Shown here: positions 1-7,946 of the stretch, in pieces
How positions within the stretch are numbered: the first letter of the stretch is position 1
How the letters are laid out: every line of letters begins with the position of its first letter
DNA from: an uncultured Opitutia bacterium
GTDB taxonomy: Bacteria; Verrucomicrobiota; Verrucomicrobiia; Opitutales; Opitutaceae
Assembly: GCA_937952235.1 (NCBI GenBank)
Contig: CALFZM010000044.1
Coordinates: forward strand, 1-13,609
DNA length: 13,609 nucleotides
Direction: 5' to 3'
Made by a program: the position numbers and the translations under genes
Notes under the pieces: model-generated
What the model was told of the DNA's origin: nothing
Database searches by the model: none
Seen by the model: the letters and a program-made list of their open reading frames with translations, nothing else

Positions 1-3000
1 GCATCGCCTTGTAGAGCTTGGCCGAGTTGGCCATCGAGACCTGCGCGACGAACGGTGACCCGTGTCCGCTGGTGAAGGCTTCGGCGACGTTCTTCTTCTC
101 GATCAGCTTGCCCTGCGAGGCGACGCCGAACTGGTTCATGTCGTAGCCGCCCAGCATCGTGGAGGAATCCGAATTCTGACCGCCGGTATTCGAGTACACC
201 TGCGTGTCGAGCATGAGCATCTTCACGTTGGGCCGGTTCTGCAGGATCACCTTCGAGACGTTCTGAAAACCGATGTCGCCGAGCGCGCCGTCTCCGCCGA
301 CGACCCACACCTTCGGCAGCTCGCGGACCTCCTGCTCCGTCATGAGGGCGTCCTCGAGGTGCGTGAGCGTGAAGTACTCCGCCTCGCTCGACACGCGTTC
401 GGAGCGTTCGAGCAGGGCGTCGGTGAGCCGTTCCGGCACGACCGAGCGGCGGGCGTGCTGGAGAATGACCGACTCCGCCATCAGCCAGGAGATCGTGGCA
501 CCGTCCTGGAAGAGCGAGTTCATCCACGGATAGGGATGCGGATTGGAGGGCGGGGTGGAGCCGTACACCGTGTTGCACCCGGTGCTGGCGCCCATCATCA
601 TCACGGCCATCCCGTTGGCGCGGCGGCCGTCGACGGACTGGAGCTCCCGGTGGTTGAAGGCGTCCTGGCGCAGCACGGCCGCCAGCCCGCCGACGATCTG
701 CGCATCGGTGATCGCGCCATGCTTTGCCTCGTACGCGGCGATGCGCTGCGCGGTGTCCGCGTCGTTCTCGCCGCCGAGGCCGGCGATGACGTGGGCGAAC
801 GTCTTCCGGTACAGCGCATATTCCTCCGGGCTGCGCGCGCGCAGCGCCTCGAGGCGGGCGGCGCCTTCCTGCTCCAGCCGCGCGGCCTTGGCCCGGAGGC
901 GGTCGGCCTTGCGGTGGTAGATCGGGCGCATGTACGCCTCGGTCACGCTGGCGGCGGCGCGCAGGATGCTCTTCTCGCCGCAGCCGGCGCACGCGCCGTC
1001 GCCCGAGACCAGCGCCTCGTAGTTGCGCCGCACCATGAGGTGATTGCGCAGCGCGGCCTCGCGGGAGTTGGCGGCATCGCTGTCGTTATAGAGCCCGAGG
1101 AACTTCTGCGGAGTATCGGGCAGCAGCCGCGAGAAGACCTGCGCGGTCGTGAGCTCGGCGTTGAGCTCCTCGGTCTCGCGCGTCATGCGCAGGGCGTCGT
1201 GGTCGCCGCAGACCTGCACGCATTCCCCGCAGCCCTTGCACAGGTCGGACACGAAGATCGAGAAGAGCCCGCCGCTGCCCGGCGCCTTGGCCTCGAGCGA
1301 CCGGAAGATCGCGGGCACGTTGCCGTAGGCGAGCGGGAGCTTGTCGATGATGCCGGTGAGCTCGCTCCGGCCCTGGTCCGAGACGGCCGGGAGCGCGGCG
1401 ACCTCGGCGCGGACGATGTCCTTGAACGGCAGCTTCGCCTTCGCCTTCACCGCCTCGTTCATCCTCGCCCGCGCGCGCGTCTCGATGCCGGCGAGCGCCT
1501 CGCCGAACGCGCGGCGGTCGGCGGGATCGGAGACGTAGTTGTTGACCGCCGTCTTCAGGATCGTGCTCACCTCCTGCGAGGTGTTGGGCAGCGCGGTGTC
1601 CGGGCACGCGGTGATGCATTCCATGCACTGCGTGCAGTTCTCCGCGATGTAGACGGGCGTCTCGCGGCGGGCGACGTACTTGGACTGCGTCGCGCCCGTG
1701 CCCGCGCCCATCACGGCGAGCGACGCGAGCGCGCTGGCGGGCTGGTGGTAGCCCAGACCCGCGCGGAACTCGGCGTCGAACTTCGCCAGCGTCTGGAACG
1801 GCGCGCGGCCGCCCTGGGCGGCGGGCATCGGAATGGAGCCGCAGCCGGCCGCGCCGCAGCCGGCGGTGGGGATGATCGCGTGATCACCGAGCGGCCTCAG
1901 GAGCGGATTACGCATCGACGAGCGGTCAGGGTCGTCGAGCTCGCCGTACTTGATCTCCACGACGCGGGCGTAGCCCTCGTTCATCACCGTCATGTTCGAG
2001 GCGACGACGGCGTCGCCGAACCGGCCGAACTTCTTCACGTACTGCTTGTGCACCACCTTGGTGAACTGCTCCTCGCTGATGCCGAACGTGCGGAGGAACG
2101 GCGACACGTGGAAGAACGCGCCGAGGAAGGAATTGCCCTGCATGCGGAGCTGCAGCTCGGTCTGGCTGGTGGCTTTCCGCGCGATGTCGAAGCCGGGCAG
2201 GATGAAGATCCGGATGTTGTTTTCGCGGATCCATTGCCGGTACTTCGCCGGCACGCGCTGCCAGGCGATGTCGGCAGACTCGCTCGACTCCCACACCAGG
2301 CAGCCTCCCTTTTTCAGGCCCTCGAGCGGATTGGTGTGCGTGAACGCCTTCGGGTCGCAGCAGAGGACGACGTCCACGTGATTGAGCTCGCAGTTCACCT
2401 TGATGGGCGACGGTGCGACGGTGAGATAGTAGTTCGTCGGCGCCCCCTTCTTTTCCGAGCCGTACTTCGGGTTGGCCATGACGAACAGCTTCTCGACGAG
2501 GAAGCCGTCGCGGTCGTAGGCCGGATTCTGCTCCGAGATGAAGGTGCCGAGATCGCCGATGATCGAGCCGAGGTTCTTGCCGGTCGTGATCATGCCCCAG
2601 CCGCCGATCGAGTGAAACCGCACCGCGATCGCACCCTCGGGGAGCAGCGACGGCGTGTCCTTGCTGATCACCGCGTACGGGTGGTCGACGCCGAGCACGA
2701 AGAACGTCTCTCCGTCGCTCGCGCGGCGGCCATCCTTGCGCGCGGCCTGGCCGACGACGAACTCGTACGCGCCCAGCGTGTGCTCGGGGCGAAAATCGCG
2801 GGAACCGATGCCGTACGCGCCGCGGAATAGACGCGGGGTCTCCTCTGGCGTGAGGGCGGGAAGCTCGCCTATGCTGGGAGCGCGGCCGTCCCCGGCCGCA
2901 GGGTGGTTGGCAGCGGACGAGGACGTCCGCGCTCCCGGAGCGAAGCGCGCGTTTTCGTTCGCTTTGCCGAGGGCGACGCGGATGTCGCGGGCGAGCGGGT

Positions 3001-4168
3001 TGTCGCCGGCGAGGCCCTCGTCGGTGCGCTCGAGGATGATGACGTTCCTCTTCCCCCGCAGCGCCTCGATCACGGCGGCTTCGGGGAACGGGCGGATGAC
3101 GTTGACGTGGATCGAGCCGACCTTCGCGTTGCGGTGGTCGCGAAGGTAGTCGCAGGCGGCCTCGATGTTGTCCGCGGCGCAGCCGAGCGAGACGAACACC
3201 GTGTCGGCATCCTCGGTCCGGTACTGCTGGACCAGCCCGTAGTGCCGGCCCGTCAGCCGGCCGAACTCCGCCATCGCCTCCGCGATCATCGGGAGGATGG
3301 CTTCGTTGAAGTTGTTCCGGCGCGCCACCACGCCGTTCATGTGGTGATCCTGATTCTGCACCGGGCCGAGCAGCAGCGGGTTCTTCAGGTCCATCATCTG
3401 GGGCACGCGGCGGCGTCGCGCGCCAAAGAGCTCGCGCTGGGCGGGCGTCGGGCAGTCGATGATGTCGTCGGGCGCGCCCAGGTATTCCCGCAGGAACTCC
3501 GCCTCGGGTGCGAGGTACATGCGCTCGCTGTGGGTGGTGAGCATGCCGTCCTGGATGTTCATGCCCGGGTTGAGCGAGAGCTCGTTGACCTTGCGCATGA
3601 TCACCGCCTGGTCGGCGGCCTGCTGGGCGTCCTTGGCGATCATCATCGTCCAGCCCGTGTCGAGCGCCGCGTAGAAATCGTCGTGGCCGCAGTGCACGTT
3701 GAGCGCGTGCTTGGTCAGCGCGCGGGCGCCGACCTCGAGCACCATGGTCGAGAGTTTGCCGGGCGCGTGGTAGTACTGCTCCATCGCGTACACGATGCCC
3801 TGGCCCGAGGTGAAATTGACCGTGCGCCGGCCGGTGACGGCGAAGGCGGTGGCGCCGCCCTGCGCGGCGTGCTCGCCCTCGGTCTCGACCGCGACCTTCT
3901 GGTGCCCCCAGACGTTGAGCTCCCCTTGCGCGTACGAGCCCTGGTAGATCTCGCCGCCTTCGGTGGAGGGCGTGATGGGATAGAAGACGCCGCCTTCGGT
4001 GATGCGCGTCTCGACGTATTGCGTGACGAGCTGGTTGCCATTGCACGTGACGCGCAGGCCGGGATAGCGGGGTTTCGCGCGCGCCGCCGGCGGGGTTTCC
4101 GGCGGCGCGGCCGGCTTGGGTACGACCGTTTCCGACGCAGGGGCAGGGGTGCCGGCGGGAGTGCTCAT
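1..4168 (-). CDS. nifJ: Pyruvate:ferredoxin (flavodoxin) oxidoreductase, NifJ-type, long form, 3' end outside the window
   Basis: Cytoplasmic enzyme that interconverts pyruvate plus CoA with acetyl-CoA, CO2 and reduced ferredoxin or flavodoxin. 1389 codons are visible from ATG at 4168; the C-terminus lies beyond position 1. After a Pro/Ala-rich start (residues 1-35) come the substrate-binding motif FYPITPST (62-69), a transketolase-C-like domain (about 310-405), a gamma-type domain (about 450-800) with FHSIGGWGMITTGKNL, two 4Fe-4S motifs (C845/848/851/855 and C977/980/983/987), catalytic-cluster cysteines C1060, C1063 and C1198, the thiamine-diphosphate GDG with D1293, and YSNTGGQ. The fourth catalytic-cluster cysteine should lie outside the window. 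The classical enzyme has about 1170-1230 residues; this one has extra segments at 411-431, 856-976 and about 1068-1190. No clear Shine-Dalgarno sequence precedes the ATG. The family is certain; preference for pyruvate over another 2-oxoacid is inferred. Confidence 0.95.
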   Translation of the reverse strand, partial: MSTPAGTPAPASETVVPKPAAPPETPPAARAKPRYPGLRVTCNGNQLVTQYVETRITEGGVFYPITPSTEGGEIYQGSYAQGELNVWGHQKVAVETEGEHAAQGGATAFAVTGRRTVNFTSGQGIVYAMEQYYHAPGKLSTMVLEVGARALTKHALNVHCGHDDFYAALDTGWTMMIAKDAQQAADQAVIMRKVNELSLNPGMNIQDGMLTTHSERMYLAPEAEFLREYLGAPDDIIDCPTPAQRELFGARRRRVPQMMDLKNPLLLGPVQNQDHHMNGVVARRNNFNEAILPMIAEAMAEFGRLTGRHYGLVQQYRTEDADTVFVSLGCAADNIEAACDYLRDHRNAKVGSIHVNVIRPFPEAAVIEALRGKRNVIILERTDEGLAGDNPLARDIRVALGKANENARFAPGARTSSSAANHPAAGDGRAPSIGELPALTPEETPRLFRGAYGIGSRDFRPEHTLGAYEFVVGQAARKDGRRASDGETFFVLGVDHPYAVISKDTPSLLPEGAIAVRFHSIGGWGMITTGKNLGSIIGDLGTFISEQNPAYDRDGFLVEKLFVMANPKYGSEKKGAPTNYYLTVAPSPIKVNCELNHVDVVLCCDPKAFTHTNPLEGLKKGGCLVWESSESADIAWQRVPAKYRQWIRENNIRIFILPGFDIARKATSQTELQLRMQGNSFLGAFFHVSPFLRTFGISEEQFTKVVHKQYVKKFGRFGDAVVASNMTVMNEGYARVVEIKYGELDDPDRSSMRNPLLRPLGDHAIIPTAGCGAAGCGSIPMPAAQGGRAPFQTLAKFDAEFRAGLGYHQPASALASLAVMGAGTGATQSKYVARRETPVYIAENCTQCMECITACPDTALPNTSQEVSTILKTAVNNYVSDPADRRAFGEALAGIETRARARMNEAVKAKAKLPFKDIVRAEVAALPAVSDQGRSELTGIIDKLPLAYGNVPAIFRSLEAKAPGSGGLFSIFVSDLCKGCGECVQVCGDHDALRMTRETEELNAELTTAQVFSRLLPDTPQKFLGLYNDSDAANSREAALRNHLMVRRNYEALVSGDGACAGCGEKSILRAAASVTEAYMRPIYHRKADRLRAKAARLEQEGAARLEALRARSPEEYALYRKTFAHVIAGLGGENDADTAQRIAAYEAKHGAITDAQIVGGLAAVLRQDAFNHRELQSVDGRRANGMAVMMMGASTGCNTVYGSTPPSNPHPYPWMNSLFQDGATISWLMAESVILQHARRSVVPERLTDALLERSERVSSEAEYFTLTHLEDALMTEQEVRELPKVWVVGGDGALGDIGFQNVSKVILQNRPNVKMLMLDTQVYSNTGGQNSDSSTMLGGYDMNQFGVASQGKLIEKKNVAEAFTSGHGSPFVAQVSMANSAKLYKAM
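2876..2936. repeat. 61-bp imperfect palindrome (REP/MITE-like) inside nifJ
   Basis: Two 24-bp arms (2876-2899 and 2913-2936) are inverted copies matching at 21 of 24 positions around a 13-bp centre, AGGGTGGTTGGCA. The arms begin and end GGGAGCGCGG / CCGCGCTCCC. Read on the minus strand it encodes residues 411-431 of the oxidoreductase (PGARTSSSAANHP, then AAGDGRAPS), a Ser/Ala/Gly-rich stretch between two conserved domains. The reading frame is kept. I infer a dispersed palindromic element that entered a tolerant linker. No second copy was seen in the window, so its repeated nature is not shown here. Confidence 0.7.
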
Positions 4169-4319
4169 GGGTAACGAGGGGCGCGTCGTGCGCGCTGGGT
4201 TTTCGGGTTGAAGCCCGACGCTGAACGGCAGGCTCGGAAAGCTGTCGCAGGTCTAACCCGATTCAGGCCGGGTTCAAAGGAAAACGGCGGCCCGCGGCGG
4301 AATCATCCGCGCCATGGCC
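4169..4319. other. Spacer between the kinase stop and the nifJ start
   Basis: This 151-bp gap separates two co-directional minus-strand genes. It holds two short inverted repeats: AACCCG-N8-CGGGTT at 4255-4274 and TCGGG-N6-CCCGA at 4203-4218. A small hairpin, GCGGA-ATCA-TCCGC, lies at 4297-4310 just after the kinase stop codon. None is followed by a convincing T-run on the minus strand, so a terminator is not supported. The gap is long enough for nifJ to have its own promoter. No open frame here looks real. Confidence 0.6.
4250..4277 (-). promoter_or_regulatory. Weak candidate promoter with internal inverted repeat, upstream of nifJ
   Basis: On the minus strand TTGAAC (4277-4272) resembles a -35 box. 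It is followed after 16 bp by TAGACC (4255-4250), a poor -10 match. The inverted repeat AACCCG/CGGGTT lies across the spacer, where a regulator could block polymerase. The -10 match is weak and this phylum's promoters are poorly defined, so this is a guess from position and partial consensus only. Confidence 0.2.
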
Positions 4320-7300
4320 TCACTTCGCGTGCAGGTGCTGGGCGATGGCCCGGCCGAGCTCGTCGCGCGAGACGGGCTTGCGCATCACGGCGCGGGCGGG
4401 GGACTCGTCGAGCACACGCTGGCGGGCGGACTCGATGAAGCCCGTGATGACGATCACCGGCAGGTCCGGCCGCAGGGCGACCAGGTGCTTGATCAGCTCC
4501 GCGCCGTCCATGCCCGGCATGGCGAGATCGGAGACGACCAGGTCGTACGCACCCGGGTCGGTCTTGAAATCGGCGAGCGCCTCCTCCGGATGCGTGTGCC
4601 GCTTGGCGACGTAACCCAGGCTTTCGACGATCTTCTCCACCGCGAAGCCGCAGACATTGTCGTCGTCGACGACGAGGATACGCTCCCCGTGGCCGCGCGG
4701 CACCTCGCCCGGCACGGGCGGCGGCGGAGTGCGATCCTCGGGGGCCGGCGGGAAATAGAGCTCGAACGTCGAGCCGCGGCCGACCTCGCTGCGGACGATG
4801 ATCGCCCCCTCGTGTGCCTTCACGATCCCGTGCACCACCGCGAGGCCCAGGCCGGTGCCGAGCCCCGTGCCTTTCGTGGTGAAGAACGGCTCGAAGATAT
4901 GGTCGAGCGTCGCCGCATCCATGCCGGTGCCGGTATCCTCCACCGTGAGCCGCACCCAGCGGCCCGGCTTGAGGTCGGCGTCGGCCCCGGCGACCTCGGG
5001 CGTCAGCGTGCAAACGTCGAGCGTCACGGTGATCCGGCCGCCGTCCGGCATCGCGTGCCAGGCGTTGGTGCACAGATTGATGATCACCTGGTGGATTTGC
5101 GTGGAGTCGGCGAGCACCGACGGGGCGTCGTCCCCGATGCGGGCCACCAGCTCCACCATCGGCGGCAGCGTCGACCGCAGCAGCTTCATCGCCTCGACCA
5201 CGACGGGCTGCAAGCGCTGCGCCAGGCGCTCCGTCTCGGTCTTCCGGCTGAACGTGAGGATCTGCCGCACCAGGTCGCGGGCGCGCTCGCTCGACGACGA
5301 GATGCGGTCCAGCCACGCATGGGCGGCGTGCCCCGATTCGAGCTCGAGCCGCGCGAGGTCGACGAACCCGAAGATGCCGGTGAGGATGTTGTTGAAATCG
5401 TGCGCGATGCCGCCGGCGAGGGTGCCGAGCGACTCCATCTTGCGCCCTTGCCGCATCTGCGCCTCGTGCCGCTTGCGGTCCTCCTCCGCGCGCTTCAGGT
5501 CGGTGACGTCCGTGATCGTGCCGACGTAGCCGGCCACGCTGCCATCCGAGTGCAGCTGCACGCTCGACTGTCCGACGAGCCAGCTCACCGTGCCGTCGGG
5601 CCGCTGGAAGCGAAACTCCGCCGCCGATGAAGCGCCGTGACGGACCGCCTCGCGCCAGCCTTCGACGACCCGATCCCGGTCTTCGGGATGGACGGCCTGG
5701 ATCCAGCCTTCGCCGCGCGACTGCTCCTCGGTGAGCCCGGACAGCTCGCACCAGCGGCGGTTGACGAAGACGGTGCGCCCGGCCGGATCGGCGCTGAAGA
5801 TGCCCGCGGGCGAAACGTCGGCGAGCAGGCGGAAACGCTCCTCGCTGCGGCGCAGGGCGGCGTCGGCCTGCCGCTGCTCGGTCACATCGCGGAAACTCCA
5901 GACCCGGCCCACCGGCTGGCCCGCGAGCAGCTGCGGGCGCGAGAAGCGTTCGAGCACGCGCCCGTCCCGGGCCAGCAGCACGTCGAACACCTCGTCCTCC
6001 GAACGCGCGTAGAGATCGCGCAGGCTGGTGAGGAAACGCTCGGGCGAAACGAGCTGGCCCAGCACGGTCTTCAGCAGCTCGGGCTCGTATTCGTGGTCGC
6101 CCGCGCGATCGGGGTCGAGGCCCCACATCTCCGCGAAGTTCCGGTTGAAGGTCTCGATCCGGCCTTCGCCGCTGACGACGATGATGGCGTCGGCGGTCGA
6201 CTCCAGCGCCGCGCGCATGAGCGAAAGCGAACGGTCGCGGGCGGATTCGGAGTGCTTCCGCGCGCTGATGTCCTGCAGCGAGCTCACGCAGTACGGCTGG
6301 CTGGCGATCGTGATGAGCGTGCCGCTGAGCACGGCGGTGAAGGGTTCGCCGTGGGCGCGCCGCAGCGCGGCCTCGTAGCCAGTGACGGCGCCTTCGCGCC
6401 GCACCCGTTCCAGGAAACGCTCGCGCGTGGCCTCGTCCACCCACCAGCCGAGCTCGGTCGTGGTGCGGCCCACGGTGTCGGCCCGTTCGGCGCCGAGCAG
6501 CGCCAGGCCGGCGGCGTTGATCTCGACGACCCGTCCCTCCGGCAGCGCGAGCAGCGTCATGACGACGGGGCTGCGATCGAAGACGCCGCGGAACCGCTCC
6601 TCGCTCTCGCGCAGCGCGACGGTGCGGGCCTCGGCCTCGCGCACCGCATCCTGGTGGATCGCGGCGTTGTTGAGCACCAGCGCCGCCATCTGCGCGAGCA
6701 GCATGCCTTCGCGCAGGTCCTCGGTGGTGAAGGGAAAACCGGGCTGCTCGCGGGCCAGGCCGAGCACGCCGACGCATTCGGAGGCGCGGACGATCGGGAA
6801 CACCGCCGCGGTATGCACGCCGGTCGCGTGGTGGAAGTCGCGGCTCTCCGGGTAGTCCGCATAGCGCTCGACTACCACGGGCAGCCGGGTCTCGACCGCC
6901 CGCCAGGAGACGGCCGGTTCGCCGCGACGGACGCGGTTTCCGCCCGTGTCCTCGCGTTCGCGGGAACACGCCCGCAGCACCAGGTCGCCCCCCTCCAGCA
7001 GCGAGATCTCGGCGTGGGGCGTCTTCAGGAGCAGCGACGCACGCGAGGCCAGCGCCTGGAGGAGCTCGGGCACGTTGCGCCGGCCGAGCAGCTCCAGCGT
7101 GGTCTGGTTGAGCGCGGCGAGAAAGTCGGCCTGGCGCCGCATCGCCTCCTCGGCGCGGCGGCGTTCGGTGATGTCGATGATGGCGCCGTCCCAGACGACG
7201 CTCCGGTCCGGCATCGCGCGCGGCTGGGCGCGGAAACTCACCCACCGCTCCGTCCCGCCGGCGGCCTGGAGCCGCACTTCCGCCTGGAGCGGGGAAAGGT

Positions 7301-7622
7301 CGCGCTGCGAGCGCTCCCGCTCCGCCGTGAGGTGGTTGCGATCGCCGGCATTGACCCGGCGGTTCAGCCAGCTCGCGTCGATCGGCAACTCCACGCCCGG
7401 ATCGTCGCCGAAGATGCGGGCGAAGCCGGCGCCGAGAAACGTGAGCAGGTGCCGGCCATCCGCTGTGATCGCGTACTGGAACAGGGCGCCCTCCGGAAAA
7501 TTCTCGCTGATCAGCTCGAGCTGCCGGCGCGTGTCGCGAAACGGCGCCGCCGTGTCCGGCCCCGGCTGGGCGACAGCCCTCCCGGTCGCGGCGGACGGAT
7601 CGTCGGCGGGAGCGTGAGGCAT
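4320..7622 (-). CDS. Multi-sensor hybrid histidine kinase (PAS-GAF-PAS-PAS-PAS-HisKA-HATPase-REC)
   Basis: A 1100-residue soluble signalling kinase that autophosphorylates a histidine and can pass phosphate to its own receiver domain. Order: PAS-like (about 33-152), GAF (about 170-320, with VHTAAVFPI and GVLGLA), three more PAS domains (about 340-455, 462-582 and 592-712; the last ends GTITDVTDLKRAEE), dimerisation/phosphoacceptor domain with GGIAHDFNNIL (H741), ATPase domain with N box NLCTNAWHAM (849-858), G1 DTGTGMD, F box FEPFFTTK and G2 GTGLGTGLGL. A C-terminal receiver follows, with acidic DDD (986-988), phosphoacceptor D1032 in SDLAMPGMDG, T1060 and K1082. No membrane segment or signal peptide is visible, so it should act in the cytoplasm. 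No separate response regulator or Hpt protein lies nearby, so its output partner is unknown. ATG at 7622 precedes the first PAS by about 30 residues; no clear Shine-Dalgarno is seen. Confidence 0.95.
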   Translation of the reverse strand: MPHAPADDPSAATGRAVAQPGPDTAAPFRDTRRQLELISENFPEGALFQYAITADGRHLLTFLGAGFARIFGDDPGVELPIDASWLNRRVNAGDRNHLTAERERSQRDLSPLQAEVRLQAAGGTERWVSFRAQPRAMPDRSVVWDGAIIDITERRRAEEAMRRQADFLAALNQTTLELLGRRNVPELLQALASRASLLLKTPHAEISLLEGGDLVLRACSREREDTGGNRVRRGEPAVSWRAVETRLPVVVERYADYPESRDFHHATGVHTAAVFPIVRASECVGVLGLAREQPGFPFTTEDLREGMLLAQMAALVLNNAAIHQDAVREAEARTVALRESEERFRGVFDRSPVVMTLLALPEGRVVEINAAGLALLGAERADTVGRTTTELGWWVDEATRERFLERVRREGAVTGYEAALRRAHGEPFTAVLSGTLITIASQPYCVSSLQDISARKHSESARDRSLSLMRAALESTADAIIVVSGEGRIETFNRNFAEMWGLDPDRAGDHEYEPELLKTVLGQLVSPERFLTSLRDLYARSEDEVFDVLLARDGRVLERFSRPQLLAGQPVGRVWSFRDVTEQRQADAALRRSEERFRLLADVSPAGIFSADPAGRTVFVNRRWCELSGLTEEQSRGEGWIQAVHPEDRDRVVEGWREAVRHGASSAAEFRFQRPDGTVSWLVGQSSVQLHSDGSVAGYVGTITDVTDLKRAEEDRKRHEAQMRQGRKMESLGTLAGGIAHDFNNILTGIFGFVDLARLELESGHAAHAWLDRISSSSERARDLVRQILTFSRKTETERLAQRLQPVVVEAMKLLRSTLPPMVELVARIGDDAPSVLADSTQIHQVIINLCTNAWHAMPDGGRITVTLDVCTLTPEVAGADADLKPGRWVRLTVEDTGTGMDAATLDHIFEPFFTTKGTGLGTGLGLAVVHGIVKAHEGAIIVRSEVGRGSTFELYFPPAPEDRTPPPPVPGEVPRGHGERILVVDDDNVCGFAVEKIVESLGYVAKRHTHPEEALADFKTDPGAYDLVVSDLAMPGMDGAELIKHLVALRPDLPVIVITGFIESARQRVLDESPARAVMRKPVSRDELGRAIAQHLHAK

Positions 7623-7946
7623 GGCGGGCGAGCGTAGGAGCCGGAGAAAGGGTTGAAAGCCTTAAAGGCAATCGCGCTAGGCAATTGCATTGGCGTGGCT
7701 GAAGTCGACGCGGGGGGCGCACAAGTCCGGAACGGCGCGACGGGCGATTTTAACCGGGGATTATCCGCCGCCGGCATTGTCCCGACTTGCTGGATACCCG
7801 GCCCCGGGCGCCGCCTCGCCCGGCTTTCTTCCGAGTCCGCCGTGAGTTGCGGGAGCCGGACGCGCCTGCCAGGAATTTGCGGGCAGCGGGAAACCAAGCG
7901 CAGGGTTGAAGTTCGGCGCGGTTCGCCCACGGTTCGCGGGTCGACG
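7623..7946. other. Divergent intergenic region between the kinase and the M16 protease
   Basis: No convincing gene lies in these 324 bp. The plus-strand frame is open back to 7653, but that stretch has no protease-family character and comes before the obvious signal peptide at 7947, so I treat it as non-coding. The region must carry promoters for both flanking operons. A GATAAT string occurs on the minus strand at 7765-7760, without a well-spaced -35 partner. Short symmetric and direct repeats cluster at 7659-7688. Confidence 0.6.
7659..7688. promoter_or_regulatory. Cluster of short palindromes and a direct repeat upstream of the kinase gene
   Basis: Within 30 bp there is the palindrome GCCTTAAAGGC (7659-7669), the direct repeat AGGCAAT at 7666-7672 and 7679-7685 (13-bp period), and GCAATTGC (7681-7688). 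The site lies about 37-66 bp upstream of the kinase start and is AT-richer than its surroundings. This could be a regulator site or core promoter. No known binding consensus is recognised. Confidence 0.3.

Noticed and set aside
62..2830. Plus-strand open frame of 922 codons opposite the oxidoreductase gene
   Set aside because: It is Arg/His/Ala-rich with no recognisable domain and lies opposite a gene with all the expected catalytic motifs. High GC keeps antisense frames open.
1926..4046. Minus-strand open frame of 706 codons within the oxidoreductase region
   Set aside because: It is the wrong frame of the same strand; the true frame gives the PITPS and gamma-domain motifs, whereas this one is a basic low-complexity translation.
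4297..4310. Possible terminator hairpin after the kinase stop (GCGGA-ATCA-TCCGC)
   Set aside because: The stem is only 5 bp and no T-run follows directly on the minus strand.
5637..7637. Plus-strand open frame of 666 codons opposite the kinase
   Set aside because: It has no domain signal and sits antisense to a well-supported gene.
4303..7722. Minus-strand open frame of 1139 codons overlapping the kinase
   Set aside because: It is a frame shadow rich in Arg/Pro/Gly; the 4320-7622 frame holds the PAS, GAF, kinase and receiver motifs.
7653..7946. In-frame 98-codon upstream extension of the M16 protease
   Set aside because: The signal peptide begins at 7947, and the upstream translation resembles non-coding sequence; an export signal would not normally sit 98 residues inside the protein.
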